From: Acidovorax sp. CF316
GTDB taxonomy: Bacteria; Pseudomonadota; Gammaproteobacteria; Burkholderiales; Burkholderiaceae_C
Length of the DNA: 64,000 nucleotides
NCBI RefSeq assembly: GCF_000276605.1
Contig: NZ_AKJX01000122.1
Span: forward strand, 1 to 64,000
Reading direction: 5' to 3'
Shown: positions 37,482 to 46,172 of the stretch, piece after piece
How the letters are laid out: each line of letters opens with the position of its first letter
Numbering within the stretch: position 1 is the stretch's first letter
The notes under the pieces: model-generated
The model's database searches: none
Seen by the model: the letters and a program-made list of their open reading frames with translations, nothing else
What the model was told of the DNA's origin: nothing
Program-made: the position numbers and the translations under genes

Positions 37482-38294
37482 TCAGCCTGCGGGCTTCTGC
37501 CGTAGCAGCTGCGCGATGCGCGCCTTGCACCAGTGGATGGTGGCGGCCACGGCATCGGGCATGGCGGCCAGCCCGCCATCTTCCAGTCCGTCCAGGTAGG
37601 CCCGTGCCGCGCGTTGCACCAGCGCGGCGTGCTCGGGCGGCATGCGCTCTGCCGCCCAGGCGGCCGCAGCATCCTTCGATGCAATGGCGCCGGTGCTGGC
37701 GCTGTACCAGATGCGTGCCAGGGCGAGCAGGATGGAGGCCTCTTCCCCCTGCCAGTCGGGCGGTGCATCCCACTGCGCGATGGTGTCGGCCAGCGCCCGG
37801 CGCAGGTCGCTGGCGGGCACGGGGGCGAACAGGTCCACCGCGGGTGGGCCCACCAGCGCCACGCTGTGCAGCCGCAGCTTGGTGAGCAGGATGGCCAGGT
37901 CGGGGTCCGGCATCGCGGGTTCGAAGCGGCCAGCCAGGATGTCGCCGCGCAGCCATTCGCCAAACTGCATCTCGCGCCGCGCCGGGTAGCGCCAGGGCGC
38001 GACCTCGCCGAGGACGACCACCGTCACCTCCAGCGCGCGCAGTGCGCCGGGGCTGCCGGGTGGGGCCGAATGCGCCAGCAGCGCGCACATCAGCGCCTCG
38101 CGCGTGGCACCGGCCAGGGGCTGGGCCACGGTCACCATGAGGTCGATGTCGCTGCGGGGCTGCAGGCCGCCGTGCACCGCCGAGCCGTACAGGTGGATGG
38201 CGCGCAGGCCATCGCCCAGGTGGTGGGCGAGCACGGCGCAGGCACCTGTGAGCTGGGGAACGATGTCGGGTGCAGGCTGCATGCCCGCGAGCAT
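37482..38294 (-). CDS. AadA-like aminoglycoside nucleotidyltransferase
   Basis: The protein resembles ANT(3'')-family adenylyltransferases, which inactivate streptomycin and spectinomycin, along its whole length. It has the nucleotidyltransferase motif LYGSAVHGGLQPRSDIDLMV, then EVTVVVLGEVAPWRYPARRE, GDILAGRFEPAMPDPDLAIL and a C-terminal helical domain with ARIWYSASTGAIASKDAAA. The GS and DxD residues are intact. The start is uncertain (38294, 38282, 38348 or 38357); 38294 gives 270 aa, near the usual 260. It is not in a gene cassette: no integrase or GTTRRRY-bearing attC site is seen beside it. Actual resistance is not shown by sequence. Confidence 0.85.
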   Translation of the reverse strand: MLAGMQPAPDIVPQLTGACAVLAHHLGDGLRAIHLYGSAVHGGLQPRSDIDLMVTVAQPLAGATREALMCALLAHSAPPGSPGALRALEVTVVVLGEVAPWRYPARREMQFGEWLRGDILAGRFEPAMPDPDLAILLTKLRLHSVALVGPPAVDLFAPVPASDLRRALADTIAQWDAPPDWQGEEASILLALARIWYSASTGAIASKDAAAAWAAERMPPEHAALVQRAARAYLDGLEDGGLAAMPDAVAATIHWCKARIAQLLRQKPAG

Positions 38295-38352
38295 ACGTTC
38301 GGTCAGGAAAATCCCATCCCGCCGCCGGGAAATCAGTGCCCCTCGCATGCCA

Positions 38353-38407
38353 GTCATTTCGACCTTGATAAGTCAAAACGACCGGCCATCGTGCCAGTCG
38401 TTGTGAC
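38353..38407 (+). promoter_or_regulatory. Three candidate NorR sites upstream of hmp
   Basis: Three GTC-N5-GAC palindromes (GT-N7-AC) lie at 38353-38363, 38372-38382 and 38397-38407. E. coli NorR binds three GT-N7-AC sites upstream of its sigma-54 promoter, and a norR-type gene lies beyond hmp. The region also has an inverted repeat TGACTTG-N9-CAAGTCA at 38404-38426. Confidence 0.6.
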
Positions 38408-38450
38408 TTGTGCTTGATGCAAGTCATTGATCCACAAGGCCACGCATGTC

Positions 38451-38465
38451 GGCACGGCGGTTGCA
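38451..38465 (+). promoter_or_regulatory. Sigma-54 promoter of hmp
   Basis: GGCACGGCGGTTGCA has the GG and GC elements with first bases exactly 12 bp apart, matching the -24/-12 consensus (TGGCACG-N4-TTGCA). It is about 45 bp upstream of the hmp ATG and downstream of three NorR-like sites. Confidence 0.65.
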
Positions 38466-38507
38466 CTGTTCAGGGCCTCATCCACTCGATCCCTGTGTCC
38501 CTCCGCC

Positions 38508-39698
38508 ATGCTCACTGATTCCCAACGCGCCATCGTCTCGTCCACCGTGCCCCTGCTCGAACAAGGGGGCGAGGCGCTCACCACGTACTTCTACAAGATG
38601 CTGCTGGCCGAGCACCCCGAGGTGCGGCCCTTCTTCAACGAGACCCACCAGGCCAAGGGCGACCAGCCGCGCGCACTGGCCAATGGCGTGCTGATGTATG
38701 CCAAACACATCGACCGGCTGGAGGCCATGGGCCCGCTGGCCTCGCAGATCGTGAACAAGCACGTGGCGCTGCAGGTGCTGCCCGAGCACTACCCCATCGT
38801 CGGCCGCTGCCTGCTGCGCGCGATACGTGATGTGCTGGGCGCCGAGGTGGCGACCGACGCGGTGATGGACGCGTGGACGGCCGCCTACGGGCAACTGTCC
38901 GACATCCTGATCGGGGCCGAGCGGGCGCGCTACGACGCGCAGGCCGCGGCACCTGGCGGCTGGCGCGGGCAGCGTGCCTTCACCGTGCTGCGCAAGGTGC
39001 GCGAGAGTGCCGAAATCACGTCTTTTCACCTCGTTCCGGCCGATGGCGGCGCGCTCATGGACTTTGCGCCGGGCCAGTACATCGGCCTGTGCCTGACCGT
39101 GGAAGGCAAGGACATCCGGCGCAACTACTCGCTGTCGGCCGCGCCCAACGGGCGCAGCTACCGCATCAGCGTCAAGCGCGAGCCGGGCGGCGTGGCATCG
39201 AACCACCTGCACGACCAGGTGCACGAGGGTGACACCCTGCAACTGCTGCCCCCGTCGGGCGGCTTCGTGCTGGCCGAGGGCGAGCGCCCCGTGGTGCTGA
39301 TCAGCGGCGGCGTGGGCATCACCCCCACGCTGGCCTTGCTGGAGCAGGCGCTGGCCACCGAGCGCCCGGTGACCTTCATCCACTGCGCGCGCAATGGCGA
39401 GGTGCATGCCTTTCGCGAGCAGATCGAAGAGGCCGCCACGCGCCACCCGGCGCAACTGCAGCGCTACTACTGCTACGACGAGGTGACCCCGGGCGCACCC
39501 GGCCTGCCGCATGCCGTGGGCCGGCTCGACCTGGATCTGCTGGAGCGCTGGCTGCCCCGCGATACGCGCGACGTGGATGCCTACTTCCTCGGGCCCAAGC
39601 CCTTCATGCAGCAGGTGCGCCGCGGCCTGCGCCACTGGGGCATGCCCGATGCGCAGTCGCGCTTCGAATTCTTCGGGCCCGCATCGGCCCTGGAATAA
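38508..39698 (+). CDS. hmp: Flavohemoprotein (nitric oxide dioxygenase)
   Basis: Hmp oxidises NO to nitrate using O2 and NADPH. The 396-aa protein, the same length as E. coli Hmp, has a globin domain (start [17 protein letters not shown]; proximal His in [13 protein letters not shown]), a FAD-binding domain with [10 protein letters not shown], and a C-terminal NAD domain ([29 protein letters not shown]). The ATG at 38508 matches the family start. It is convergent with norR. Confidence 0.96.
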   Translation: MLTDSQRAIVSSTVPLLEQGGEALTTYFYKMLLAEHPEVRPFFNETHQAKGDQPRALANGVLMYAKHIDRLEAMGPLASQIVNKHVALQVLPEHYPIVGRCLLRAIRDVLGAEVATDAVMDAWTAAYGQLSDILIGAERARYDAQAAAPGGWRGQRAFTVLRKVRESAEITSFHLVPADGGALMDFAPGQYIGLCLTVEGKDIRRNYSLSAAPNGRSYRISVKREPGGVASNHLHDQVHEGDTLQLLPPSGGFVLAEGERPVVLISGGVGITPTLALLEQALATERPVTFIHCARNGEVHAFREQIEEAATRHPAQLQRYYCYDEVTPGAPGLPHAVGRLDLDLLERWLPRDTRDVDAYFLGPKPFMQQVRRGLRHWGMPDAQSRFEFFGPASALE

Positions 39699-39716
39699 CA
39701 GCGGGCACAGGGGCGC

Positions 39717-41285
39717 TCAGCCCCTCTCGATCCCGAGGCGCCTGGCCATGCGCGCGAGGTTGGCCGCATCGATGCGCAAGGACCGTGCGGCCGGTGCCCA
39801 CTGCTGGTTGTGCTGTGCCAGCGCGTCGAGCACCATGCGCCGCTCCAGCTGCGCCACGGCGTCGCGCAGGCCCAGGTGACTGGCGGGCGCTTCGGGCGTG
39901 GCGGGTGGTGCCGTGGCCGTGGTCGTGTTCTTCGCGCTGCCGAGGTCCAGGTCCTCGGCCGACAGGGTGAGGATGCGCGGGCGCTGCGCATGCCGGCCCA
40001 GCGCCTTGACCACGCTGCGGCCCAGCAGGTGTTCGAGCTCGCGCACATTGCCCGGCCAGTCGTAGGCCAGCAGGGCGGCCTGGGCCGCGGCGTCCAGCCG
40101 CACGGCGCCCAGGCCCATGCGTGAGCGCGCCTCCTCCAGGAAGAAGCCGCCGATGGGCAGCACATCGCGCCCGCGCTCGCGCAGCGGTGGCACCGGCAGC
40201 GGGTACACGCTCAGGCGGTGGTAGAAGTCCGCGCGCATGCGGCCCTCGCGCACTTCCTGCGCCAGGTCGCGGTTGGTGGCGGCAATCACGCGCACATCCA
40301 CGCGGTGTTCGCGGTCGGAGCCCAGGCGCTGCAGCTGGCCGCTTTGCAGCACGCGCAGCAGCTTGGCCTGCACGGGAGGGGGCAACTCGGCCACTTCGTC
40401 GAGGAAGAGGGTGCCGCCATCGGCCAGCTCGAACTTGCCGCGCCGCTCGCCCACGGCACCGGTGAAGGCGCCGCGCACGTGGCCGAAGAGCTCGCTCTCC
40501 ACCAGGCTGTCGGGCAGGGCCGCGCAGTTGATGCTGACCAGCGGGCGCCTGGCGCGCGGCGATGCGGCATGCAGGGCCTGGGCCACCAGCTCCTTGCCGG
40601 TACCGGTCTCGCCCTGGATCAGCACGCACAGCTCGGTCGGGCCAGCTAGCGCGATCTCCTTGAGCAGGCGCTTGTGCGCTGCGCCATGCCCGATGAGCTG
40701 GCGCGGCCCGCCGCGCGCGCCGGCCGCCTGCGTGGCATAGGTGTCGGCGCGCAGGCGCTCGCCCTCGGCCTCGGCCGCCAGGCCATGCAGGCGCGTGGCC
40801 ACGGCCACGCTGGCGGCGGCCAGGCTGGCAAAGGCCTGCAGCGTGGGCAGCGCCACACGCGAGAAGCGGCCCACCTCCAGCGCGTCGAGCGTGACCACGC
40901 CCCAGGGCCGGCCGTCCACCTGCAGCGCGCAACCCATGCAGTCGTGCACCGGCAGGTGGCCTTGCAGGCCCTCCACCAGGCCGTCGAAGGGGTCGGGCAG
41001 GCCGCAGTCGGCGGCAAAGCGCACGGGACCGCTGGCGGCCAGCAGCTGCATGAAGCGCGGGTGCTCGGCCACGCGAAAGCGCCGCCCCATCGTGTCGCGC
41101 GAGAGGCCATTGACGGCCAGGGGCACCAGCCATTCGCCGTCGAGCCGCAGCACGGCGGTGGCGTCGCAGGGCAACAGCACGCGCAAGGCCTCCAGCAGGC
41201 GCCGGTGGCGCTCGGTCTCGGGCAGGTCTTGCGCCAGGTCGGCCATCAGGGGCAGCAGCGCGGTGAGCAGGGTCTGGGGGGTCAT
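39717..41285 (-). CDS. norR: NO-responsive sigma-54 activator NorR
   Basis: The 522-aa protein has an N-terminal GAF domain (about residues 20-165) that in NorR binds NO at a non-heme iron. The central AAA+ domain has Walker [13 protein letters not shown], the sigma-54 loop [14 protein letters not shown] and Walker [12 protein letters not shown] Fis-type helix-turn-helix is at the end. The start at 41285 ([12 protein letters not shown]) fits the family. It is convergent with hmp, which has matching NorR-like sites. Confidence 0.92.
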   Translation of the reverse strand: MTPQTLLTALLPLMADLAQDLPETERHRRLLEALRVLLPCDATAVLRLDGEWLVPLAVNGLSRDTMGRRFRVAEHPRFMQLLAASGPVRFAADCGLPDPFDGLVEGLQGHLPVHDCMGCALQVDGRPWGVVTLDALEVGRFSRVALPTLQAFASLAAASVAVATRLHGLAAEAEGERLRADTYATQAAGARGGPRQLIGHGAAHKRLLKEIALAGPTELCVLIQGETGTGKELVAQALHAASPRARRPLVSINCAALPDSLVESELFGHVRGAFTGAVGERRGKFELADGGTLFLDEVAELPPPVQAKLLRVLQSGQLQRLGSDREHRVDVRVIAATNRDLAQEVREGRMRADFYHRLSVYPLPVPPLRERGRDVLPIGGFFLEEARSRMGLGAVRLDAAAQAALLAYDWPGNVRELEHLLGRSVVKALGRHAQRPRILTLSAEDLDLGSAKNTTTATAPPATPEAPASHLGLRDAVAQLERRMVLDALAQHNQQWAPAARSLRIDAANLARMARRLGIERG

Positions 41286-41540
41286 GGGGGCGCAAACGTG
41301 CCGCCATTGTCCCGCGGGTGGATTGGACTCGTGGGGTGTGCGGGAACTCGCCCAGACCGCCATCTGAGGAGAACCCTCTACATATTTTGTTTACAAACTG
41401 ATACGATTTGCGCAGATCGAGCTCCAGGCACCGTTGTTCAGTGCATGGGGGCTTGGGATGGGGTGCAGGGTGTGGCTGAAGGTGGCCGCAGCCATCCACC
41501 CCGCAGGCAAGATTTCTGGGAATATTTTGAGGTGAACGCG
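41286..41540. other. Divergent promoter region between norR and the SCPU gene
   Basis: The 255-bp gap holds an AT-rich stretch at 41376-41412 (ACATATTTTGTTTACAAACT) that could serve promoters for either gene. No clear -35/-10 pair at 17-bp spacing is apparent. Confidence 0.4.
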
Positions 41541-42143
41541 ATGCGCGCGGGCAAACGACAACCATGGACCGGTCGCCAACGGTGGCTGGCAACAGGCCTG
41601 GCACTGGCCGGCTGCCTGGCAGCAGGGCCGGTGGCCGCGGGCACGCTGGGCGGCACCCTGCAGGCGCAGATGCAACTCACGGCCGGCTGCATGGTCGCTG
41701 GCAGTTCCGGCGCCTCGGCGGGCCTGAACTTCGGCACCCTGGATTTCGGCACCCGCCCCGGCACGTTCACGGGCACCGTCACCGCCACGCCCTCGGGCGC
41801 CGAGGGCGTCTCCGGTCCCACGCAACTGGTCTGCTCGCCCGAGGTGCTGGGCATCAGCATCCAGGTCGGCCCCGGTGCCTACGCGGGCCAGGGCACGGGC
41901 ATCGGCACTGGCTCGCGCGCCATGCGCCATGGCAGCACCGCCGCCTACATCCCCTACGAGTTGTACCGCGACGCCGGCCATACCCAGCCCTATCCTGCCG
42001 GCTCGGCCGTTACCGGAATCAATGTGCCGGCCAGCGGCGCGGCGTTCTCGCTGCCCATCCACGGCCAGATCAACAAATCGACCCCGGCCGCCCTGCCCGC
42101 GGGCATGTACACCGACACGCTGCAGGTTACGGTCACCTATTGA
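41541..42143 (+). CDS. Spore coat U (SCPU) domain secreted protein
   Basis: A 200-aa precursor has a signal peptide ending PVAAG, then one SCPU/Csu-pilin-like beta-sandwich domain: [52 protein letters not shown] and a C-terminal strand [15 protein letters not shown] proteins are usually subunits of chaperone-usher pili. No chaperone or usher gene follows, so this copy is solitary. A GAGGTG ribosome site precedes the ATG. Confidence 0.82.
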   Translation: MRAGKRQPWTGRQRWLATGLALAGCLAAGPVAAGTLGGTLQAQMQLTAGCMVAGSSGASAGLNFGTLDFGTRPGTFTGTVTATPSGAEGVSGPTQLVCSPEVLGISIQVGPGAYAGQGTGIGTGSRAMRHGSTAAYIPYELYRDAGHTQPYPAGSAVTGINVPASGAAFSLPIHGQINKSTPAALPAGMYTDTLQVTVTY

Positions 42144-42265
42144 GGGGAGGGCCGGCCTGCAGGTCGGCCATTTGTCGCTGCCAGGGACGCAGCATTGTCT
42201 TACGCGGCCCGCGTGGCGTGGGGCCTAAGGTCGGGGCATCCATTTGATCGCTCCAGGAGCCCGCC

Positions 42266-42400
42266 ATGCCCCCGTCCCCATCGTCTTCCGGTCAGGTTCC
42301 CCACTCTTCGGGCCGCAACCGCTCTGCCACCGGCCGCACGGTCGCCATCATCGCCGTCGTGGTGGGTTTTCTGCTGATCGCCATCATGGTGCCCTGGTAG
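42266..42400 (+). CDS. Small membrane protein, 44 aa
   Basis: The ORF starts MPPSPSSSGQVPHSSGRNRS with an AGGAG ribosome site 7 bp upstream. After a polar Ser/Arg-rich N-terminus, one transmembrane helix (TVAIIAVVVGFLLIAIMVPW) reaches the C-terminus. Function unknown. Confidence 0.55.
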   Translation: MPPSPSSSGQVPHSSGRNRSATGRTVAIIAVVVGFLLIAIMVPW

Positions 42401-42421
42401 GCGCACCAAGGACAACAGCGC

Positions 42422-43162
42422 TCAGCTGCGCGCCGCCACCATCGCCGCGAACCGGCTGAGCACGCTGCCCGCGTCCGGTGTTGCGTTGACATGGTCACCC
42501 AGCGCCCCGTCGACATGGTTCACATAGGCCTGCATCGCCTGCGCCGAAAATTCCGGGTGGAACTGCACGCCCCAGCCGCAGCCGCCCACGCGAAAGGCCT
42601 GGTGCGGTTCCAGATCACTGCGCGCCAGCAGCACGGCCCCCTGCGGCAGGCCCAGCACCGATTGGTAGTGCACCAGTTGCGCCGGGAACTGGTCGGGCAG
42701 CCCTGCCAGCAGCGCGTCCTGCGCAGCATCTGGCATCAACCGTACGGTGTGCGTGCCCACCTCCGGCCCGCCAGGCAGGTCGTCCACCTGCCCGCCAAAC
42801 GCGTGCGCCAGCAACTGGTGCCCGTAGCAGATGCCGAGCACCGGCACCTGCGCCTCGACACAACGCCGCATCCACAGCGCGAGCCGCTCGCTCCACGGCT
42901 CGCGGTGCGACACCATGGCATGCGAGCCGCTGACCACCACGGCCGACAGCGCTGACGGATCGGGAAGATCGGCCGACTCTTGCTGCGCATCGATGCGCCG
43001 CTGGGGCAGTGCATCCCCCAGGCCGGCGGCGATCCAGTCGTCGAAATCGCCCTGGGCGGCGCGTATGCCGGGGAAGGTCTTTCCGGCGGCGACGATGAGG
43101 ATAGGTTTGCGGAAGGGGCTTGGATCGGGGCTTGCGGTCATGTGTGCAGCGGCAGGGGTCAT
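42422..43162 (-). CDS. Class I glutamine amidotransferase-like protein
   Basis: A 246-aa protein has the class I glutaminase core: nucleophile Cys in PVLGICYGHQLLAHAFGG (about residue 118), and catalytic His and Glu in GVQFHPEFS. It resembles GMP synthase-type stand-alone amidotransferases. The acceptor substrate is not evident. An in-frame ATG at 43141 would drop seven residues. Confidence 0.9.
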   Translation of the reverse strand: MTPAAAHMTASPDPSPFRKPILIVAAGKTFPGIRAAQGDFDDWIAAGLGDALPQRRIDAQQESADLPDPSALSAVVVSGSHAMVSHREPWSERLALWMRRCVEAQVPVLGICYGHQLLAHAFGGQVDDLPGGPEVGTHTVRLMPDAAQDALLAGLPDQFPAQLVHYQSVLGLPQGAVLLARSDLEPHQAFRVGGCGWGVQFHPEFSAQAMQAYVNHVDGALGDHVNATPDAGSVLSRFAAMVAARS

Positions 43163-43165
43163 CCA

Positions 43166-43235
43166 GAAAAAAAGCGCCCCAAAGGGCGCCTGTGGTTCCT
43201 GTCATTGGCAGAGACCGTGGTCGCCGGAACCTGGA
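43166..43235 (-). other. Degenerate tRNA-Ser-like 3' end with terminator
   Basis: On the minus strand, GGTCTCTGCCA followed by a hairpin (GGCGCCCTTTGGGGCGC) and T7 resembles the 3' end plus terminator of the intact tRNA-Ser at 48364-48451. The rest of the tRNA is missing. It is probably a remnant of a tRNA gene or attachment site. The terminator may still work. Confidence 0.45.
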
Positions 43236-43332
43236 TGCGTAAACGATTTTATCTGTGCGCGGCCTCCAGAAAACCCATGTGCAGCCGGGGCGCGCAGTCC
43301 GATGCAATGGACGCCCCGATCCTCACATCCGT

Positions 43333-45438
43333 TCAACGGGCAAGGGCCGGCGGTATTGCCTGTGCCGTCCAGAGTGCCAGGCCGCCCTCCAGGCTCCAGG
43401 CGTTGGCATGGCCCAGGCGGCGCAGTGCGCGCGCCGCCTGCGCGCTGCGGTTGCCGCTGCGGCAGTAGAACAGCACGGGCCTGTCGGCCTCCAGCCCCAG
43501 CCAGGTGGGCAAGGCATTGAGCAGGCTGCCCAGGGGAACCGCCTGAACATTCGGGTGGACGCCTTGCCCCAGATCGGGCCTGTCGCCCAGCGCGTGCTCG
43601 TAGGGTTCACGCACGTCGACCAGAAGCGGGGCTGGGGACGTCCCGAACTGCAGGTGCAATCGCTCCCGGGACAGCGTCAGGGCCTCTGGCTCGGTATGCA
43701 GTGCCTTGGAGCACTCGGCCTGGCCCAGGGTCCAGGCGAAGTGCTGTGCATCGTCGTGACCGGGCAGCAGCAGCGCATGGGGTGCCAAGGCCTGGGTCAA
43801 CCAGTGCAGGGAGCCCGCGTCTGCCATGGCGGCGGCTCCCACAAAGGCCAGCTGGCCTTGGTCGAGCGTGTGCAGGGCATAGGCGCCTGCATCGGCGCTG
43901 TGCCCGGGTGGCGCCAGCTGCGTGATGCGGTGGTGACCCAGCTGAATCTGGTGCTCGCCCTGCGGCCACCCCAGGGGTTCGACGGCCCCCAGCGCCTGCA
44001 TGGACTCCGGAAAGGCGGCGCACAGTGTGGCCACCGATGCGGCATGTGCGATGCGGCTGGTGGTTGCCAGCACCGCGACCAGGGTGTGGTGGTGGCGGCG
44101 CTGCCACTGCGTGATCTGTTCGGTATGTGCGGGCAGGGGGTCGATGAGCACGCAGTGGCGGCGGGTCGCATCGGCCACCAGGTAGCAGCAGGCGCCATCG
44201 ACCACGAAGCGGGTCACCAGACCGGTGGGCGTGGTGTTGCCAGCGGGCGCATGGACCGTCAAGCCATGGGCGCGCAGCGAGGCGCCGCAGGCGCGGATGC
44301 GTGCACAGGCACGCTCGATGAGCTCACAGGAGTCGGCCGCACCGAAGGACAGGCGCACGGCCGCCGAACTCTGCCAGGCGGGCATGCCCATGGCCTCCAG
44401 CACATAGCTGGGTTGGGCCTTGGCCGCGCTGCAGGCTGAGCCACCGCTGACGCGCAGGCCGGCGGCATCGAACAGGTCCAGCAGCAGCCTGGAAGCAAGG
44501 CCGGGCACGGCGAAGTTCAGCGTCGTCGGCAGGCTCAGCGATGGCGGGGCATTGAATACCAGCCCGGGGAAGGCGTCGGTCAGCGCCAACGCCAGGCGCT
44601 CGCGGTGCGCCAACAGCGTCTCCTGGTCCGCAAAGGTGTCCCCCGCTTCCAGCGCCCGCAGCACCTCGCCCAGCGCGGCAATGCCCGCGATGTTCTCGGT
44701 CCCTGCGCGCAGCGCGCCTTCCTGCCCACCCCCTGTCATCAGCGGGGTGAAGGGTGCGCCTTCGCGCACGTACAGCATGCCGATCCCCTTGGGCGCATAG
44801 AGCTTGTGCCCCGAAAAGGGGGCGTAGTCGATGCGGCGCTCGGCCAGATGCAGTGGCAATTTGCCGAGGGCCTGCACGCTGTCGACCAGCCACAGCGCAG
44901 TGCTGCCCGCCAGTGCCGCGCGGATGCCGTCGAGGTCGCTGACCACGCCGGTCTCGTTGTTGGCTGCCATCGTGCACACCAGCCCGGCCTGCGGCGCCTG
45001 CAGGCGCAGCCAGGCCAGGTCGTGCCGGCCCTGGTGGTCCACCGGGATGGCGCGCACCGGCAAGTGCACGCCCAGCAGGGCATTCCAGTGCCTGAGTGCC
45101 TCCGGCACCGCCTTGTGTTCGGTGGCCCCGTAGAGCAGCTGCAGGGGTTGTTGGGTTTCTCCGGCATCGCGTCGGCGGCGCAGTTCGGTCAGGGCCGACA
45201 GCACCGCGGTCTGTATGCCCTCGGTGGCGCCACTGGTGAAGCACAGTTGGCCACCGGCCGCACCCAGCAAGCGGCGGGCGCGGTCCCGCACCTGCTCCAT
45301 GAGCGCCCGGGCCTTCAGGCCGCTGCCATGGATGCTGCTGGGGTTGCCAAAGGCTTCGCCCATCACCGCCAGAGCCGCCAGGCGGGCCTGGGGGAGTACC
45401 GGTGTCGTGGCGTTGGCATCGAGATAAATTTCTTCCAT
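43333..45438 (-). CDS. Cysteine desulfurase, degenerate ETHE1-like and rhodanese fusion
   Basis: A 701-aa protein has three domains. Residues 1-385 are a class-V aminotransferase/cysteine desulfurase with PLP lysine in SGHKLYAPKGIG (Lys212) and catalytic Cys in SGGSACSAAKA (Cys336). Residues about 400-590 resemble a persulfide-dioxygenase (ETHE1) metallo-beta-lactamase fold (CYLVADATRRHCVLIDPL), but the metal motif THxHxDH reads ATTSRIAH, so it probably lacks metal. Residues about 600-695 are a rhodanese with catalytic loop CRSGNRSAQ (Cys659). Sulfur could pass from cysteine to a persulfide on the rhodanese. It is divergent from an Lrp/AsnC regulator. The ATG at 45438 (MEEIYLDANATTP) fits the family. 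Confidence 0.85.
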   Translation of the reverse strand: MEEIYLDANATTPVLPQARLAALAVMGEAFGNPSSIHGSGLKARALMEQVRDRARRLLGAAGGQLCFTSGATEGIQTAVLSALTELRRRRDAGETQQPLQLLYGATEHKAVPEALRHWNALLGVHLPVRAIPVDHQGRHDLAWLRLQAPQAGLVCTMAANNETGVVSDLDGIRAALAGSTALWLVDSVQALGKLPLHLAERRIDYAPFSGHKLYAPKGIGMLYVREGAPFTPLMTGGGQEGALRAGTENIAGIAALGEVLRALEAGDTFADQETLLAHRERLALALTDAFPGLVFNAPPSLSLPTTLNFAVPGLASRLLLDLFDAAGLRVSGGSACSAAKAQPSYVLEAMGMPAWQSSAAVRLSFGAADSCELIERACARIRACGASLRAHGLTVHAPAGNTTPTGLVTRFVVDGACCYLVADATRRHCVLIDPLPAHTEQITQWQRRHHHTLVAVLATTSRIAHAASVATLCAAFPESMQALGAVEPLGWPQGEHQIQLGHHRITQLAPPGHSADAGAYALHTLDQGQLAFVGAAAMADAGSLHWLTQALAPHALLLPGHDDAQHFAWTLGQAECSKALHTEPEALTLSRERLHLQFGTSPAPLLVDVREPYEHALGDRPDLGQGVHPNVQAVPLGSLLNALPTWLGLEADRPVLFYCRSGNRSAQAARALRRLGHANAWSLEGGLALWTAQAIPPALAR

Positions 45439-45483
45439 GGCGCCAAATTCTCGGCGAGCCCACGCAGCAAGGGCTTGCAATCT

Positions 45484-45510
45484 TTCCAAAAATTGGCCAA
45501 AAAAATGGAA
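45484..45510. promoter_or_regulatory. Candidate operator between the fusion and Lrp genes
   Basis: The 88-bp divergent gap has an AT-rich palindrome: TTCCA (45484-45488), central TTGGCCAA (45493-45500) and TGGAA (45506-45510). Lrp/AsnC proteins often bind such symmetric AT-rich sites beside their own gene. Binding is inferred. Confidence 0.4.
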
Positions 45511-45526
45511 CTAAAATCTAAAAATC

Positions 45527-46003
45527 ATGGCAAAAGTAAAATTGGATTCTATTGATTGCAAATTGATAGAGATTCTTCAGGTCGATGCCGAAACACCGAT
45601 CGCGGACATGTCAGCCCGCGTGGGCCTCTCGGCCACCCCCTGCTGGCGGCGCGTCCAGCGCCTCAAGGAGATGGGGGTGATCACCCGCCACGTCGCCCTG
45701 GTGGACGCAGCCAAGGTGAACGTAGGGGTCACGGTGTTCGTGTCGGTGCGCACGAGCACCCACACCGAGGAGTGGTTCGAGCGCTTTCGCGCCACGGTCC
45801 AGGCCATTCCCGAGGTGGTGGAGTTCTACCGCATGAGCGGTGACGTGGACTACCTGCTGCGCGTCGTGGTGCCCGACATCGCCGCCTATGGCAAGGTGTA
45901 CAAGCGCCTGATCGCCGGCACCCAGCTGTTCGACGTGTCTTCCAGTTTTGCGATGGAAGAGTTGAAGTTCACGACGGCGTTGCCTCTGTCCTATGTTGAG
46001 TAG
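45527..46003 (+). CDS. Lrp/AsnC-family transcriptional regulator
   Basis: The 158-aa protein has an N-terminal helix-turn-helix (ADMSARVGLSATPCWRRVQR) and a C-terminal RAM domain (YRMSGDVDYLLRVVVPDI). It resembles cysteine-responsive members (DecR/CyuR), which fits its divergent partner, a cysteine desulfurase fusion; the effector is inferred. The first 18 codons are AT-rich, unlike the rest. Confidence 0.92.
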   Translation: MAKVKLDSIDCKLIEILQVDAETPIADMSARVGLSATPCWRRVQRLKEMGVITRHVALVDAAKVNVGVTVFVSVRTSTHTEEWFERFRATVQAIPEVVEFYRMSGDVDYLLRVVVPDIAAYGKVYKRLIAGTQLFDVSSSFAMEELKFTTALPLSYVE

Positions 46004-46060
46004 AACGGCTGCCGGGCTGGTGGGCAGGCCGATATCCACCTGCTGTATGGGTGGGGAGGA

Positions 46061-46126
46061 CAAAAAGGCGCCTGGGAAGGTGCATGTTTGCTTGATACCT
46101 GGCGAGGACCGTGGTTTCGAACCAAA
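46061..46126 (-). other. tRNA-Ser 3'-end-like remnant (candidate att site)
   Basis: This segment aligns over about 64 bp to 48325-48393, the terminator and 3' end of the intact tRNA-Ser, with roughly three quarters of positions identical by eye. It has the T-arm-like GGTTTCGAACC and the terminator-like stem, but no rest of the tRNA. It is in the same orientation as the intact tRNA and marks the far edge of the 46.1-48.3 kb island, as expected for an attachment-site duplication. Confidence 0.6.
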
Positions 46127-46172
46127 GTAATCTCATACTCTACTTCAGCCCATTTCACAGAGTTGCACGCCT

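Noticed and set aside
38361-38380. FNR/DNR box (TTGATAAGTCAA) upstream of hmp
   Set aside because: The half-sites are separated by 4 rather than 6 bp between TTGA and TCAA, so it misses the consensus; the GTC-N5-GAC series explains the region better.
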